A DNA stretch of 64,000 nucleotides from Amycolatopsis pithecellobii (GCF_009707865.1 NZ_WMBA01000027.1:1-64000); one strand, 5' to 3'. Positions 35,843-45,891 are shown, counted from the first letter of the stretch. Notes: a model not told the origin generated them from the sequence alone. Translations and numbers: made by a program.

Positions 35843-37368
35843 CGGAGCAGTGGACCAACCCGCTGCGGGACCCGCGCGACAAGCGGCTGCCGCGGATCGC
35901 GGGCCCGTCGAGCATGGTGATCTTCGGGGTCACGGGCGACCTGTCGCGCAAGAAGCTCATGCCCGCGATCTACGACCTCGCCAACCGGGGCCTGCTGCCC
36001 GCGGGTTTCTCGCTCGTCGGGTTCGCCCGGCGGGACTGGGAGCACGAGGACTTTTCGCAGCTGGTGCACGACGCCGTGGCCGAGCACGCGCGGACACCGT
36101 TCCGTGAGTCGGTGTGGCACCGCCTCGCCGAAGGCATCCGGTTCGTCCAGGGCAGCTTCGACGACGACGACGCGTTCGACCGGCTCGCCGACACCGTCCG
36201 CGAGCTCGACGCCGAACGCGGCACCGGTGGCAACACCGCGTTCTACCTGTCGATCCCGCCGGGCGCCTTCCCCGTCGTGACCAAACAGCTGGCGCGCTCC
36301 GGCCTGGCTCAGGGGGACGCGCAGTCCTGGCGCCGCGTCGTCATCGAGAAGCCGTTCGGGCACGACCTGGCCAGCGCCAAGGAACTCAACGCGATCGTCA
36401 ACGACGTGTTCCCCGAGGAGTCGGTGTTCCGCATCGACCACTACCTCGGCAAGGAGACGGTGCAGAACATCCTGGCGCTGCGGTTCGCCAACCAGCTGTT
36501 CGAGCCGATCTGGAACGCCAACTACGTCGACCACGTGCAGATCACCATGGCCGAGGACATCGGCCTCGGCGGTCGCGCGGGCTATTACGACGGCATCGGC
36601 GCGGCGCGGGACGTGATCCAGAACCACCTGCTGCAGCTGCTCGCCTTCACCGCGATGGAGGAGCCGCTGTCGTTCGAGCCGCGGGCCCTGCGCGCGGAGA
36701 AGATCAAGGTGCTGTCGGCGATCACCGCGCCGCAGCCGTTCGACGAGACGACCGCGCGCGGCCAGTACTCGGGTGGCTGGCAGGGCGGCAAGAAGGTGCC
36801 CGGCCTGCTGCAGGAGGCCGGATTCGCGAAGGACTCGACGACCGAGACCTATGCCGCGGTGACGCTGGAGGTGCAGAACCGCCGCTGGGCGGGCGTGCCG
36901 TTCTACCTGCGCACCGGCAAGCGGCTGGGCCGCCGCGTCACCGAGATCGCGGTGATGTTCAAGCGTGCCCCGCACCTGCCGTTCGACCGCACTTCGACCG
37001 AGGAGCTGGGGCAGAACGCGCTGGTGATCCGGGTGCAGCCGGACGAGGGCGTGACGATGCGGTTCGGTTCGAAGGTGCCGGGCACGACGATGGAGGTCCG
37101 CGACGTCACGATGGACTTCGGGTACGGGCACGCGTTCACCGAGTCCTCCCCCGAGGCCTACGAGCGGCTCATCCTGGACGTGCTGCTCGGTGAGCCATCG
37201 CTGTTCCCGGTGAACGCCGAGGTCGAGCTGTCCTGGCAGATCCTCGACCCGATCCTGGACCACTGGGCCAAGAACGGCACACCCGAGCCGTACCCGCCGG
37301 GGAGCTGGGGTCCCGCTTCGGCGGATGAAGTGCTGGAACGTTCCGGCCGGAACTGGAGGCGCCCGTGA
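35839..37368 (+). CDS. zwf: Glucose-6-phosphate 1-dehydrogenase
   Basis: Oxidises glucose 6-phosphate to 6-phosphogluconolactone with NADP+, opening the oxidative pentose phosphate branch. It has 509 residues. The nucleotide-binding motif is FGVTGDLSRKKLMPA (29-43), the substrate lysine lies in EKPFGHDLASA, and the active-site signature RIDHYLGKE is complete. GTG 35839 overlaps the pgi stop by 4 nt and the zwf stop overlaps opcA the same way. Both overlaps indicate coupled translation. Confidence 0.97.
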   Translation: MTEQWTNPLRDPRDKRLPRIAGPSSMVIFGVTGDLSRKKLMPAIYDLANRGLLPAGFSLVGFARRDWEHEDFSQLVHDAVAEHARTPFRESVWHRLAEGIRFVQGSFDDDDAFDRLADTVRELDAERGTGGNTAFYLSIPPGAFPVVTKQLARSGLAQGDAQSWRRVVIEKPFGHDLASAKELNAIVNDVFPEESVFRIDHYLGKETVQNILALRFANQLFEPIWNANYVDHVQITMAEDIGLGGRAGYYDGIGAARDVIQNHLLQLLAFTAMEEPLSFEPRALRAEKIKVLSAITAPQPFDETTARGQYSGGWQGGKKVPGLLQEAGFAKDSTTETYAAVTLEVQNRRWAGVPFYLRTGKRLGRRVTEIAVMFKRAPHLPFDRTSTEELGQNALVIRVQPDEGVTMRFGSKVPGTTMEVRDVTMDFGYGHAFTESSPEAYERLILDVLLGEPSLFPVNAEVELSWQILDPILDHWAKNGTPEPYPPGSWGPASADEVLERSGRNWRRP

Positions 37369-38351
37369 TCATCGACCTGCCTTCGACCACGACCTCGCAG
37401 GTCAACCGCAAGCTCGTCGAGCTCAGGGAACGCGGCGGTGCCGTGGCGCTGGGCCGGGTGCTGACCCTGGTGATCGTCGACGACGACGGCGAGCACCTGG
37501 AGGAGCACATCGACGCGGCGAACGAGGCCAGCCGCGAGCACCCGTGCCGGGTCATCGTGATCGCCCGCGGTTCCCGCACGGCGGCGGCCCGCATCGACGG
37601 CCAGATCCGCATCGGCGGGGACGCCGGGGCGAGCGAGGTCATCGTGCTGCGGCTGTACGGGCCACTCGCGGCGCAGGGCCAGAGCGCGGTCGTGCCGTTG
37701 CTGCTGCCGGACGCACCGATCGTGACGTGGTGGCCCAGCGCCGGCCCGAAGGCCCCGGCCGAGGACCCGATCGGTCAGCTCGCACAGCGCCGCATCACCG
37801 ACTCGGCGGCCGAGCGGAACCCGATCCGCGCGCTGACCACCCGCCGGAAGGCCTACACCCCCGGTGACACGGACCTGGCGTGGACTCGGCTGACGAACTG
37901 GCGCGCCCAGCTGGTCGCCGCGCTCGACCTGCCGCCGTACGAGGCGATCACCGGCGCCACCGTCACCGGTGAGGCGGACTCGCCGTCCACCGAGCTGCTG
38001 GCCGGCTGGCTCGCCGAGTACCTCAAGATCCCGGTGAAGCGGATCAAGGTGGCCGGCGCGCAGGGCATGGTGTCGGTGTCGCTGGAACGGCGTTCGGGCG
38101 TGGTGGAGCTGCACCGGCCGGACGGCAAGGTGGGCACGCTGAGCCAGCCTGGCCAGCCGACGCGGCGGATCGCGCTGCATCGCCGCAACACCAAGGACTG
38201 CCTGATCGAGGAGCTGCGGCGGCTCGACTTCGACGAGGTCTACGAGGCCTCGTTGCACGGGCTCGACAAGCTCGCCCCGGGTTCGGCGAAAAGCGAGAGC
38301 AAGGCCAAGAACGGGGCCAAGAACGGCAAGAAGGCCAAGGCGAGCGCATGA
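37365..38351 (+). CDS. opcA: G6PDH assembly/activator protein OpcA
   Basis: Allosteric partner that assembles and activates glucose-6-phosphate dehydrogenase, 328 residues. The whole OpcA family pattern is present: an N-terminal domain from MIIDLPSTTTSQVNRKL, the central WWPSAGPKAPAEDPIG, and a C-terminal domain ending in a lysine-rich tail (residues ~310-328). Found in actinobacteria directly after zwf, as here. GTG 37365 overlaps the zwf stop (GTGA). Confidence 0.95.
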   Translation: MIIDLPSTTTSQVNRKLVELRERGGAVALGRVLTLVIVDDDGEHLEEHIDAANEASREHPCRVIVIARGSRTAAARIDGQIRIGGDAGASEVIVLRLYGPLAAQGQSAVVPLLLPDAPIVTWWPSAGPKAPAEDPIGQLAQRRITDSAAERNPIRALTTRRKAYTPGDTDLAWTRLTNWRAQLVAALDLPPYEAITGATVTGEADSPSTELLAGWLAEYLKIPVKRIKVAGAQGMVSVSLERRSGVVELHRPDGKVGTLSQPGQPTRRIALHRRNTKDCLIEELRRLDFDEVYEASLHGLDKLAPGSAKSESKAKNGAKNGKKAKASA

Positions 38352-39127
38352 GTGAGCCCGAGGTCGTCGTCTACGCCAACCCGGATCTGCTCGCCGCGGC
38401 GGTGGCCGCCCGCCTGGTGACCAGGCTGGTGGACCTGCAGGCGGCCAAGGGCTCGGCCTCGTTGGCGCTGACCGGTGGCAGCACCGGGATCGCCGTGCTG
38501 GAGCAGCTGCACCAGTCCCCCGCGCGCGACGCGGTGGACTGGTCGCGGCTGGATCTGTACTGGGGCGACGAGCGGTTCGTACCCGCGGACGACGACGAGC
38601 GCAACGAGAAGCAGGCCCGTGAGGCGCTGCTCGACCACGTGCCCATCGATCCGAAACGGGTGCACGCGATGGCCGCCTCGGACGGCGAGTTCGGTGACGA
38701 CCCGGACACCGCCGCCGAGGCCTACGCGCGGGTGCTCGCCGCGCATGCGTTGCCGGAGAACCACGGCACCGTGCCAGGCTTCGACATCACGCTGCTCGGT
38801 CTCGGCGGCGAGGGGCACACCGCGTCGGTGTTCCCCGAATCGCCCGCAGTGTATGAGACCGAACGTTCCGTGGTCGCGGTCCGCAACTGCCCGAAGCCGC
38901 CGCCGACCCGGATTTCGCTGACGCTGCCCGCGATCCGCCGCTCGCACGACGTGTGGTTGCTGACCACGGGCGAGGCGAAGGCGGACGCGGTGGCGCTGGC
39001 GTTGTCCGGCGCCGGTGAGGTCCAGTTGCCCGTCGCGGGTGCGCGCGGCCAACGCCGGACGCTGTGGCTGATCGACCGGGCCGCGGCGGGGAAACTTTCC
39101 CATCTGTACCAGCCGCCCACGGCGTGA
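38348..39127 (+). CDS. pgl: 6-phosphogluconolactonase
   Basis: Hydrolyses 6-phosphogluconolactone, the Zwf product. The 259-residue DevB-type protein shows LALTGGSTGIAVLEQL (about 39-54), the active-site block LYWGDERFVPADDDERN, and LLGLGGEGHTASVFP. It is the last gene of the six-gene operon and overlaps opcA by 4 nt. No hairpin terminator is obvious in the 121 bp before the next gene. Confidence 0.96.
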   Translation: MSEPEVVVYANPDLLAAAVAARLVTRLVDLQAAKGSASLALTGGSTGIAVLEQLHQSPARDAVDWSRLDLYWGDERFVPADDDERNEKQAREALLDHVPIDPKRVHAMAASDGEFGDDPDTAAEAYARVLAAHALPENHGTVPGFDITLLGLGGEGHTASVFPESPAVYETERSVVAVRNCPKPPPTRISLTLPAIRRSHDVWLLTTGEAKADAVALALSGAGEVQLPVAGARGQRRTLWLIDRAAAGKLSHLYQPPTA

Positions 39128-39248
39128 CTTCGCAGGCCGACTCACCCACAGGCATTAGCATCCGCACATTAATTTCCATCCTTGCGTCCCAGCGGGCTCC
39201 GGATGGCGTCTCACCGTCAAGTTCATGAGACGAGTGAGGGCCGATCAC

Positions 39249-40430
39249 ATGAGCACTGAGGGACTTCCCATCGGCATTTCCGTTGGTGGCGCAGGCGTAC
39301 CGGGGCGATATGGCGCGCGATGGGAATTGCTGACCAGACGCCGGACCTGGATACCACTCGCGATCGACGGTGCCGCCATGCTGCTGGCCGCACTCGACGT
39401 CTGGCTGGTCATCCCCGACAAGGCACCGCCGTATTCGATCTACCTTTCCGCGCTCGCGTGTCTGGTACTCCCGGCGCGTCGCCGGCTGCCGTTCGTCACG
39501 GTGCTGGGCACGATCCCGGGTTTCCTGACCGGCTGGTCGCAGCTGGCCGCGATGATCGCGCTCGGCATGCTGGCGACCCGCAAGCAGACGCACTGGCAGG
39601 TGTGGGTCGGCGCGGCGCTGGTCTGGGCGTGCCGGTTCGTGCAGTGGCCGCCGGCGGATTTCGCGCAGCTGAGCTGGCGCGAGCATGTGCTGGACGGCAT
39701 CTACGGGATCCTGGTCGCCGGGATGCCGATCGCGATCGGGCTGCTCATCGGGGCGCGGGCGCAGCTGTCGCAGAAACTGGCCGAGCTGGCGGCGAGCCGT
39801 GACCGCGAGCAGCAGCTGCACGCTGATGCGGTGCGGGCGGAGGAACGGGCCCGGCTGGCGCGGGAGATGCACGACGTCGTCTCGCATGACATCACGTTGA
39901 TCGCGATGCAGGCTGGGGTGCTCGCCGCGGGCGACGGGGCGAACGCGCAGCAGACGGCGAAGGTGATCCGCGAGCTGTCGACCCGCACGCTGGAGGAGCT
40001 CAGGTCACTGGTCGGGGTGCTGCGTTCCGGCTCGGGTGATGACGACGGCCCGCGGCCCGGGATCGGTGAGCTGGGCCAGCTCGTGCGCGACAGCGAGGTG
40101 CCGGTGCGGCTGACCATCGACAGCGTGCCCGAGCAGCTGCCGTCGAAGGTGTCCGCGGCGGCCTACCGGACGGTGCAGGAGTGCCTGACCAATGTCCGCA
40201 AACACGCCCCGGGTGCGGCCGCGACGGTCGTGATCCTCGGGGACGGGGACACCCTGAACATCGAGGTCCGCAACGACAGCCCGAACCTGCCCGTGACCCC
40301 GCTGCCCTCGGGCGGACACGGCCTGACCGGACTCGCCGAGCGGGCCCGCCTGCTGGGCGGCAGCTTCGAAACGAACCCGACCCCCGACGGCGGCTTCGAA
40401 GTCCACGCCACCTACCCCGTGGGGTCCTGA
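39249..40430 (+). CDS. Orphan NarL-type sensor histidine kinase
   Basis: Membrane sensor of 393 residues. About four to five hydrophobic segments occupy residues ~35-170. They are followed by a HisKA_3 dimerisation domain with the phosphorylated His208 in ARLAREMHDVVSHD, then an HATPase_c domain with the N-box TVQECLTNVRKHA and G-boxes up to GGHGLTGLAERARLLGG. Such kinases normally pair with an adjacent LuxR/NarL response regulator, but none is encoded nearby; a terminator and a repeat array follow. ATG 39249 (MSTEG) is preferred over 39225. Confidence 0.92.
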   Translation: MSTEGLPIGISVGGAGVPGRYGARWELLTRRRTWIPLAIDGAAMLLAALDVWLVIPDKAPPYSIYLSALACLVLPARRRLPFVTVLGTIPGFLTGWSQLAAMIALGMLATRKQTHWQVWVGAALVWACRFVQWPPADFAQLSWREHVLDGIYGILVAGMPIAIGLLIGARAQLSQKLAELAASRDREQQLHADAVRAEERARLAREMHDVVSHDITLIAMQAGVLAAGDGANAQQTAKVIRELSTRTLEELRSLVGVLRSGSGDDDGPRPGIGELGQLVRDSEVPVRLTIDSVPEQLPSKVSAAAYRTVQECLTNVRKHAPGAAATVVILGDGDTLNIEVRNDSPNLPVTPLPSGGHGLTGLAERARLLGGSFETNPTPDGGFEVHATYPVGS

Positions 40431-40440
40431 CAACGCCATC

Positions 40441-40468
40441 GGGGCCGGTGTCAACCAACACCGGCCCC
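40441..40468 (+). terminator. Hairpin terminator after the histidine kinase gene
   Basis: GGGGCCGGTGT (40441-40451) pairs perfectly with ACACCGGCCCC (40458-40468) around the loop CAACCA, giving an 11-bp stem 10 nt after the kinase stop. It is immediately followed by the 22-bp repeat array, which itself can fold and may reinforce termination between these convergent genes. Confidence 0.85.
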
Positions 40469-40470
40469 CG

Positions 40471-40734
40471 CGCGAGTTGAGCGTTGCGTGCGCGCGAGTT
40501 GAGCGTTGCGTGCGCGCGAGTTGAGCGTTGCGTGCGCGCGAGTTGAGCGTTGCGTGCGCGCGAGTTGAGCGTCGGGAGCGCGCGAGTTGAGCGTCGGGAG
40601 CGCGCGAGTTGAGCGTCGGGAGCGCGCGAGTTGAGCGTCGGGAGCGCGCGAGTTGAGCGTCGGGAGCGCGCGAGTTGAGCGTTGCGTGCGGCGGGAACGC
40701 GCAACTCGCGCAGCGGGAACGCTCAACTCGCGCG
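40471..40734. repeat. Array of 22-bp repeats: ten direct units plus two inverted units
   Basis: The unit starts CGCGAGTTGAGCG and repeats exactly every 22 bp at 40471, 40493, 40515, 40537, 40559, 40581, 40603, 40625, 40647 and 40669. The rest of the unit is TTGCGTGCG in units 1-4 and 10 (the last slightly degraded) and TCGGGAGCG in units 5-9. Two units in the opposite orientation follow (40696-40711 and 40718-40734), again 22 bp apart, ending 10 bp from the rbpA stop. This fills the whole kinase/rbpA intergenic space. There are no spacers, so it is not CRISPR. Frames read through it give only repetitive peptide. Confidence 0.95.
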
Positions 40735-40744
40735 GACCCGGGAA

Positions 40745-41089
40745 CTAGATGATCTGGCGGCGTTGGCGGAGGCGCTCCAGTGCCTCGGCGAGAATGGCCT
40801 CACCGTCGGCGTCGCTACGGCGCTCCTTCACGTACGCCAGGTGGGTCTTGTACGGCTCGGTCCTTGGTGCCGCCGGCGGGTTCTTGGCGTCCTGCCCGCC
40901 GGGCAGCCCGCACCTCGGGCAATCCCATTCGTCCGGGATTTCGGCGTCCATCGAAAACGACGGAACCGACTCGTGCCCGTTGGCACACCAGTAGGAAACC
41001 CGGCGCCGTGGCGCGGACTCGCCGCGCTCGGACTCACCGGATGGACCGGCACCGACCCTGGTGCCTCGAATCGCGTTACCGCCAACCAT
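40745..41089 (-). CDS. rbpA: RNA polymerase-binding protein RbpA
   Basis: Essential actinobacterial factor that binds RNA polymerase and the housekeeping sigma factor and stabilises the open complex. It has 114 residues. Zinc ligands Cys35, His39, Cys57 and Cys60 are seen in YWCANGHE and DEWDCPRCG. A basic linker (RTEPYKTHLAYVKERRS) leads to the C-terminal sigma-interacting helix EAILAEALERLRQRR. The 3' end abuts the 22-bp repeat array. A HelD-like RNA polymerase factor is also encoded in this window. Confidence 0.95.
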   Translation of the reverse strand: MVGGNAIRGTRVGAGPSGESERGESAPRRRVSYWCANGHESVPSFSMDAEIPDEWDCPRCGLPGGQDAKNPPAAPRTEPYKTHLAYVKERRSDADGEAILAEALERLRQRRQII

Positions 41090-41141
41090 GAATCCTCACA
41101 GAGTGATAGGCGGCGCGCCCCCCATAGGCACGCCCGTGCAC

Positions 41142-41372
41142 TCAGACCTTCAGCAGCAGACCGAGGCCCACGATGCTGATCAACCAGATCGCGCCGAGCA
41201 ACAGGGTGATGCGGTCGAGGTTCTTCTCGGCCACGCTCGACCCGGACAGACTCGACTGCATCCCACCGCCGAACAACGAGGACAAGCCGCCACCACGCCC
41301 ACGGTGCAGCAATACCGCGATGACCAGCAGCACGCTGGATGCGATCAGCAGGATTTGCAGGAACAGCTTCAT
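41142..41372 (-). CDS. secG: Preprotein translocase subunit SecG
   Basis: Small membrane subunit of the SecYEG channel, 76 residues. Two hydrophobic segments (about residues 4-22 and 57-74) flank the conserved glycine-rich loop HRGRGGGLSSLFGGG. Position directly downstream of tpiA-pgk-gap is conserved in actinobacteria. It lies 85 nt after tpiA and 52 nt before rbpA on the same strand. Confidence 0.95.
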   Translation of the reverse strand: MKLFLQILLIASSVLLVIAVLLHRGRGGGLSSLFGGGMQSSLSGSSVAEKNLDRITLLLGAIWLISIVGLGLLLKV

Positions 41373-41457
41373 GTCGTCCTCTGAGTCTCCCGGGTGAAAA
41401 GTGTTCCCTGGTCGTGTGACGGTCTGAGGTTGCCAGACTACTCGGCGGGCGCAAGCC

Positions 41458-42246
41458 TCACGGCAGCGGACCCCCGGCGGCCAGCGCGCACAGCTTCGTG
41501 AACTCGTCGGCCTGCAGGCTCGCCCCGCCGACCAGTGCGCCGTCGATGTTGTCGCAGGCGACCAGCTCCGAGATGTTCGCCGACTTCACCGAGCCGCCGT
41601 AGAGCACCCGGACCTCGTCGGCGACCTCGGCGCCGTACTTGTCGGCCAGTGCCCCGCGCAGCGCCTTGCACACCTCCTCGGCGTCAGCCGGGGTGGCGAC
41701 GCGCCCGGTGCCGATCGCCCACACCGGCTCGTACGCGATCACCACCTGCTCTTTGACCTGCTCGGTCTTGAGCCCCTTGAGCCCGGCGATCAGCTGCTGG
41801 GTGCAGTGCTCGACGTGACCGCCGCTCTCGCGCACGTCGAGCTGCTCGCCGACGCACAGGATCGGGCGGATGCCGTGCTTGATCGCCGCGCGGACCTTCT
41901 TGTTGACGACCTCGTCATCCTCGTGGTGGTACTCGCGCCGCTCCGAGTGACCCACGGTGACGTAGGCACAGCCGAGCTTGGCGAGCATCGGCCCGGACAC
42001 GTCCCCGGTGTAGGCACCGGAGTCGTGCGGCGAAAGGTCCTGCGCGCCGTAGCTCATCAGCAGCTTGTCGCCGTCGACGAGGGTCTGGATGCTGCGGATG
42101 TCGGTGAACGGGGGCAGGACCGTGACGTCCACCTTCGCGTAGTACTTCTCCGGCAAGGCGAACGCGATCTTCTGCACCAGGGCAATGGCCTCGAGGTGGT
42201 TGAGGTTCATCTTCCAGTTGCCGGCGATGAAGGTTTTGCGCGCCAT
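41458..42246 (-). CDS. tpiA: Triosephosphate isomerase
   Basis: Interconverts dihydroxyacetone phosphate and glyceraldehyde 3-phosphate. It has 262 residues, with Lys12 in GNWKMN, catalytic His100 in VGHSERR and Glu173 in [11 protein letters not shown], plus the phosphate loop LYGGSVK. ATG 42246 shares one base with the pgk stop. It is the third gene of the gap-pgk-tpiA operon. Confidence 0.97.
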   Translation of the reverse strand: MARKTFIAGNWKMNLNHLEAIALVQKIAFALPEKYYAKVDVTVLPPFTDIRSIQTLVDGDKLLMSYGAQDLSPHDSGAYTGDVSGPMLAKLGCAYVTVGHSERREYHHEDDEVVNKKVRAAIKHGIRPILCVGEQLDVRESGGHVEHCTQQLIAGLKGLKTEQVKEQVVIAYEPVWAIGTGRVATPADAEEVCKALRGALADKYGAEVADEVRVLYGGSVKSANISELVACDNIDGALVGGASLQADEFTKLCALAAGGPLP

Positions 42247-43445
42247 CAGGCCTCCTCCTCCAGCACCGCCACGCCCGGAAGTTCCTTACCCTCCAAGTAC
42301 TCCAGTGACGCGCCGCCACCGGTGGAGATGTGCGAGAACTTCTCCTCGGGCAGGCCGAGCACCCGCACCGCGGCGGCCGAGTCGCCACCACCGACGACGC
42401 TGAACGCGGCGCTGTCCGCGATGGCCTGCGCGACCCCGCGCGTGCCGGCCGCGAACGGTGCGAGCTCGAACACCCCGGCCGGGCCGTTCCAGAACACCGT
42501 CTTCGCGCCGGCGATCTTGCCCGCGAACGCTTCGACGGTGCGCGGGCCGATGTCCAGGCCCATCCAGCCGGCCGGGATCGCGTCCGCGGAGACCGTGTCG
42601 GTGGCGGCGTCGGCGGAGAACGCCTCCGCCACGACGACGTCCTCCGGCACCACGATCCGGTCGGAGTGCTCGTCGAGCAGCTTGCGCGCGGTGTCGATGA
42701 AATCCTTCTCCAGCAAGGACTTTCCGACATCGTGGCCCCGCGCGGCGAGGAACGTGAAGGCCATCCCGCCGCCGATGAGCAGCGTGTCGACCTTCGGCAG
42801 CAGCGCCTCGATGACAGCGAGCTTGTCGGAGACCTTCGACCCGCCGAGCACCACGACGTACGGCCGGGCCGGCTCGCCGGTCAGCTTGCTCAGCACGTCG
42901 AGCTCGGCCAGCACCAGGCCACCGGCGTAGGCCGGCAGCACGCGGGCCACGTCGTAGACCGAGGCCTGCTTGCGATGCACGACCCCGAACCCGTCGGAGA
43001 CGAACGCGTCCGCGAACTGCGCCAGTTCGGCGGCCAGTTCGGCGCGCTCGGCGTCGGACTTGCTGGTCTCGCGCGGATCGAACCGCACGTTCTCCAGTAG
43101 CACCACCGAACCGCCGGCCTGCTCGCTGGTGAGCGCTTTCGCTTGCGCACCAACGACATCCCCGGCGAGTTGCACATCCGCGCCAAGGAGCTCACCGAGC
43201 CGGCCGGCGACCGGCCGCAGCGAGTACTTCTCGTCGGACTCGCCCTTGGGGCGGCCGAGGTGTGCCGCGACGACCACCTTCGCGCCCGCGTCCGCGAGGC
43301 GCTTGATGGTCGGCAGCGCGGCGCGCACCCGGCCATCATCGGTGATGACCGAACCGTCGAGCGGGACGTTCAGATCCGACCGGACCAGCACCCGGCGACC
43401 CGAAACGCCTTCGGCCAGCAGATCTTCCAGAGTTTTGACAGCCAT
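42246..43445 (-). CDS. pgk: Phosphoglycerate kinase
   Basis: Transfers phosphate from 1,3-bisphosphoglycerate to ADP. It has 399 residues. Substrate-binding motif [20 protein letters not shown], the hinge region [10 protein letters not shown] and the nucleotide loop GGGDSAAAV near the C-terminus are all present. ATG 43445 ([10 protein letters not shown]) is chosen over the longer frame, which enters gap. It lies 5 nt after the gap gene, so the operon is tightly coupled. Confidence 0.97.
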   Translation of the reverse strand: MAVKTLEDLLAEGVSGRRVLVRSDLNVPLDGSVITDDGRVRAALPTIKRLADAGAKVVVAAHLGRPKGESDEKYSLRPVAGRLGELLGADVQLAGDVVGAQAKALTSEQAGGSVVLLENVRFDPRETSKSDAERAELAAELAQFADAFVSDGFGVVHRKQASVYDVARVLPAYAGGLVLAELDVLSKLTGEPARPYVVVLGGSKVSDKLAVIEALLPKVDTLLIGGGMAFTFLAARGHDVGKSLLEKDFIDTARKLLDEHSDRIVVPEDVVVAEAFSADAATDTVSADAIPAGWMGLDIGPRTVEAFAGKIAGAKTVFWNGPAGVFELAPFAAGTRGVAQAIADSAAFSVVGGGDSAAAVRVLGLPEEKFSHISTGGGASLEYLEGKELPGVAVLEEEA

Positions 43446-43450
43446 GGCCT

Positions 43451-44521
<1,071 letters not shown>

Positions 44522-44585
44522 CTAGCGTGCTGGCCTGCGCGGACCGACATGGACCGGCGAGACACACGCCACCCGGGTAAATCGA

Positions 44586-45752
44586 TCAAGAAACCAGCTC
44601 TCTCTCCAGTGGGATGCGGAATTTCGGGGTCACCCTGACCGCGCCGAGCCAGTCGTGCAACCGCCCCGCCGCGCGCTCGATCTCAGCGGCCGCGTCGGCA
44701 CCCACGTCCTCCAGCAGCCGCCAGACGATCTCACCGGAGGGCCGCTGGGCCCAGCCACCCACGATCCGGCCCGCCCACCACACGGTCGGCCCGATGTTGC
44801 CGGTCCGGTCGAACAACGCGGCCTGATGCTCGCCCAGGTACCAGTCGCGGCGTACCCAGCCCATCGGCGTCGGATCAAGCGCGGGCAGGAGCGCCGCGAC
44901 GGGCTCGGGCGGAGGCACCGGCTCCAGGTCGTCCGGCAGCGCGATGCCGGGGGCGCCGTCGAGGTCCACCTCGGCCGGGCCGATCTCGGCGAGCGCCTTT
45001 TTCGTCTGCCCCGCGGTCCAGCCCGCCCACCATTTGAGGTCCTCGACGGGCGCCGGCCCGAAGGCACGCAGCCACCGGCGCGCCAGCTCCACCCGCGCCG
45101 CATCGGGCTCGAGCGCGGGAATCTTCTCGCCCAGCCAGGATTCCGCGGTCGCCCACGAATACTGCGTGGACAGCCACGAGCCGCGCGGGCGACCCCGGAC
45201 GATGCGTCCCTGTGCGGCCAGCAGAAACAGCACCCGGTTGGTGATATAACCCCGCGTTTCGTACGGCTTTCCTTGTGCCACCACGATTTCCGTGCGCAGC
45301 CGGGGCTCGTCGTCGGCGATCTGCTGTGCGTGCGCCGCGCCGCGGGCGGCGAGTGCGGCATACGCGCCCTCCTCGACGTCGGCCAGCCACGGCTCCAGGT
45401 CCTCGTCGAGCGCGGCGGTGGCGAGGTGCTGGATGAGCAGTTTCCGTTGTTTGCGCTCGATGTCGTCGGCGCATGCGGCCTGCACGACGGGCGCGAGCGC
45501 GACCGGGACGACGAACACCGTGCGGCGCATGCCCAGCATCCGCAGCACCGTGCGGTCCTCGTACAGCGCTTGCTCGGCGGTGCCGGGCTCGCGCAGCCGT
45601 GCGGCGGTGGACAGGTGCACCGTCGCCGGATCGGTGGCGTGCAAGGCCACCAGGCTGTCCGCGACCTGTTCCACGCTGTCCGCGGGTGCGCTGAGGTGGT
45701 GGCGGGTCATCAGCCGGGCCCGCCGTTCGTTCACACCGATCCGTTTCGCCAC
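44586..45752 (-). CDS. Winged-helix DNA-binding domain protein (AlkZ/YcaQ-like, HTH_42)
   Basis: A 388-residue protein matching the HTH_42 family, whose studied members are DNA glycosylases that unhook crosslinks or remove bulky alkyl lesions. Seen: the N-terminal helical block RARLMTRHHLSAPADSVEQV, DPATVHLSTAARLR, and the C-terminal block PMGWVRRDWYLGEHQAALFD followed by VVWRLLEDVG-like sequence. Whether the catalytic QxQ or QxD motif of AlkZ/AlkX is present was not clear by eye, so glycosylase activity is unproven. GTG 45752 is the start; upstream the frame runs into a repeat cluster. It is downstream of, and on the same strand as, the JetC-type gene. Confidence 0.8.
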   Translation of the reverse strand: MAKRIGVNERRARLMTRHHLSAPADSVEQVADSLVALHATDPATVHLSTAARLREPGTAEQALYEDRTVLRMLGMRRTVFVVPVALAPVVQAACADDIERKQRKLLIQHLATAALDEDLEPWLADVEEGAYAALAARGAAHAQQIADDEPRLRTEIVVAQGKPYETRGYITNRVLFLLAAQGRIVRGRPRGSWLSTQYSWATAESWLGEKIPALEPDAARVELARRWLRAFGPAPVEDLKWWAGWTAGQTKKALAEIGPAEVDLDGAPGIALPDDLEPVPPPEPVAALLPALDPTPMGWVRRDWYLGEHQAALFDRTGNIGPTVWWAGRIVGGWAQRPSGEIVWRLLEDVGADAAAEIERAAGRLHDWLGAVRVTPKFRIPLERELVS

Positions 45753-45803
45753 ACCTGATGTCCTAGCACGGGGGTCCGACAAAATCGGTTTCCCGCACTC
45801 CGG

Positions 45804-45890
45804 GCGAGTTGAGCTTTCCCGCTGCGCGAGTTGCGCGTTCCCGTCGAACGCAACGCTCAACTCGCGCGCTCCCAACGCTCAACTCGCGCG
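45804..45890. repeat. Second cluster of the 22-bp repeat family, facing units
   Basis: Two units in plus orientation (GCGAGTTGAGC at 45804-45814 and a variant GCGCGAGTTGCGCGTT at 45824-45839) face two units in minus orientation, AACGCTCAACTCGCGCG at 45852-45868 and 45874-45890, exactly 22 bp apart. The last unit ends one base before the jetC stop. The facing units can form a long RNA hairpin after jetC. Core sequence and period match the 40471-40734 array. Confidence 0.9.
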
Positions 45891-45891
45891 T

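Noticed and set aside
40451-40726. Minus-strand open frame through the repeat array encoding repeated TLNSRAPDAQLARS-like peptide
   Set aside because: The peptide is only a read-out of the 22-bp DNA repeat. All frames stay open because the unit lacks stops, and there is no ribosome site or family resemblance.
40471-40734. Possible CRISPR array
   Set aside because: The units are directly adjacent with no unique spacers, the period is 22 bp, and no cas genes are present.
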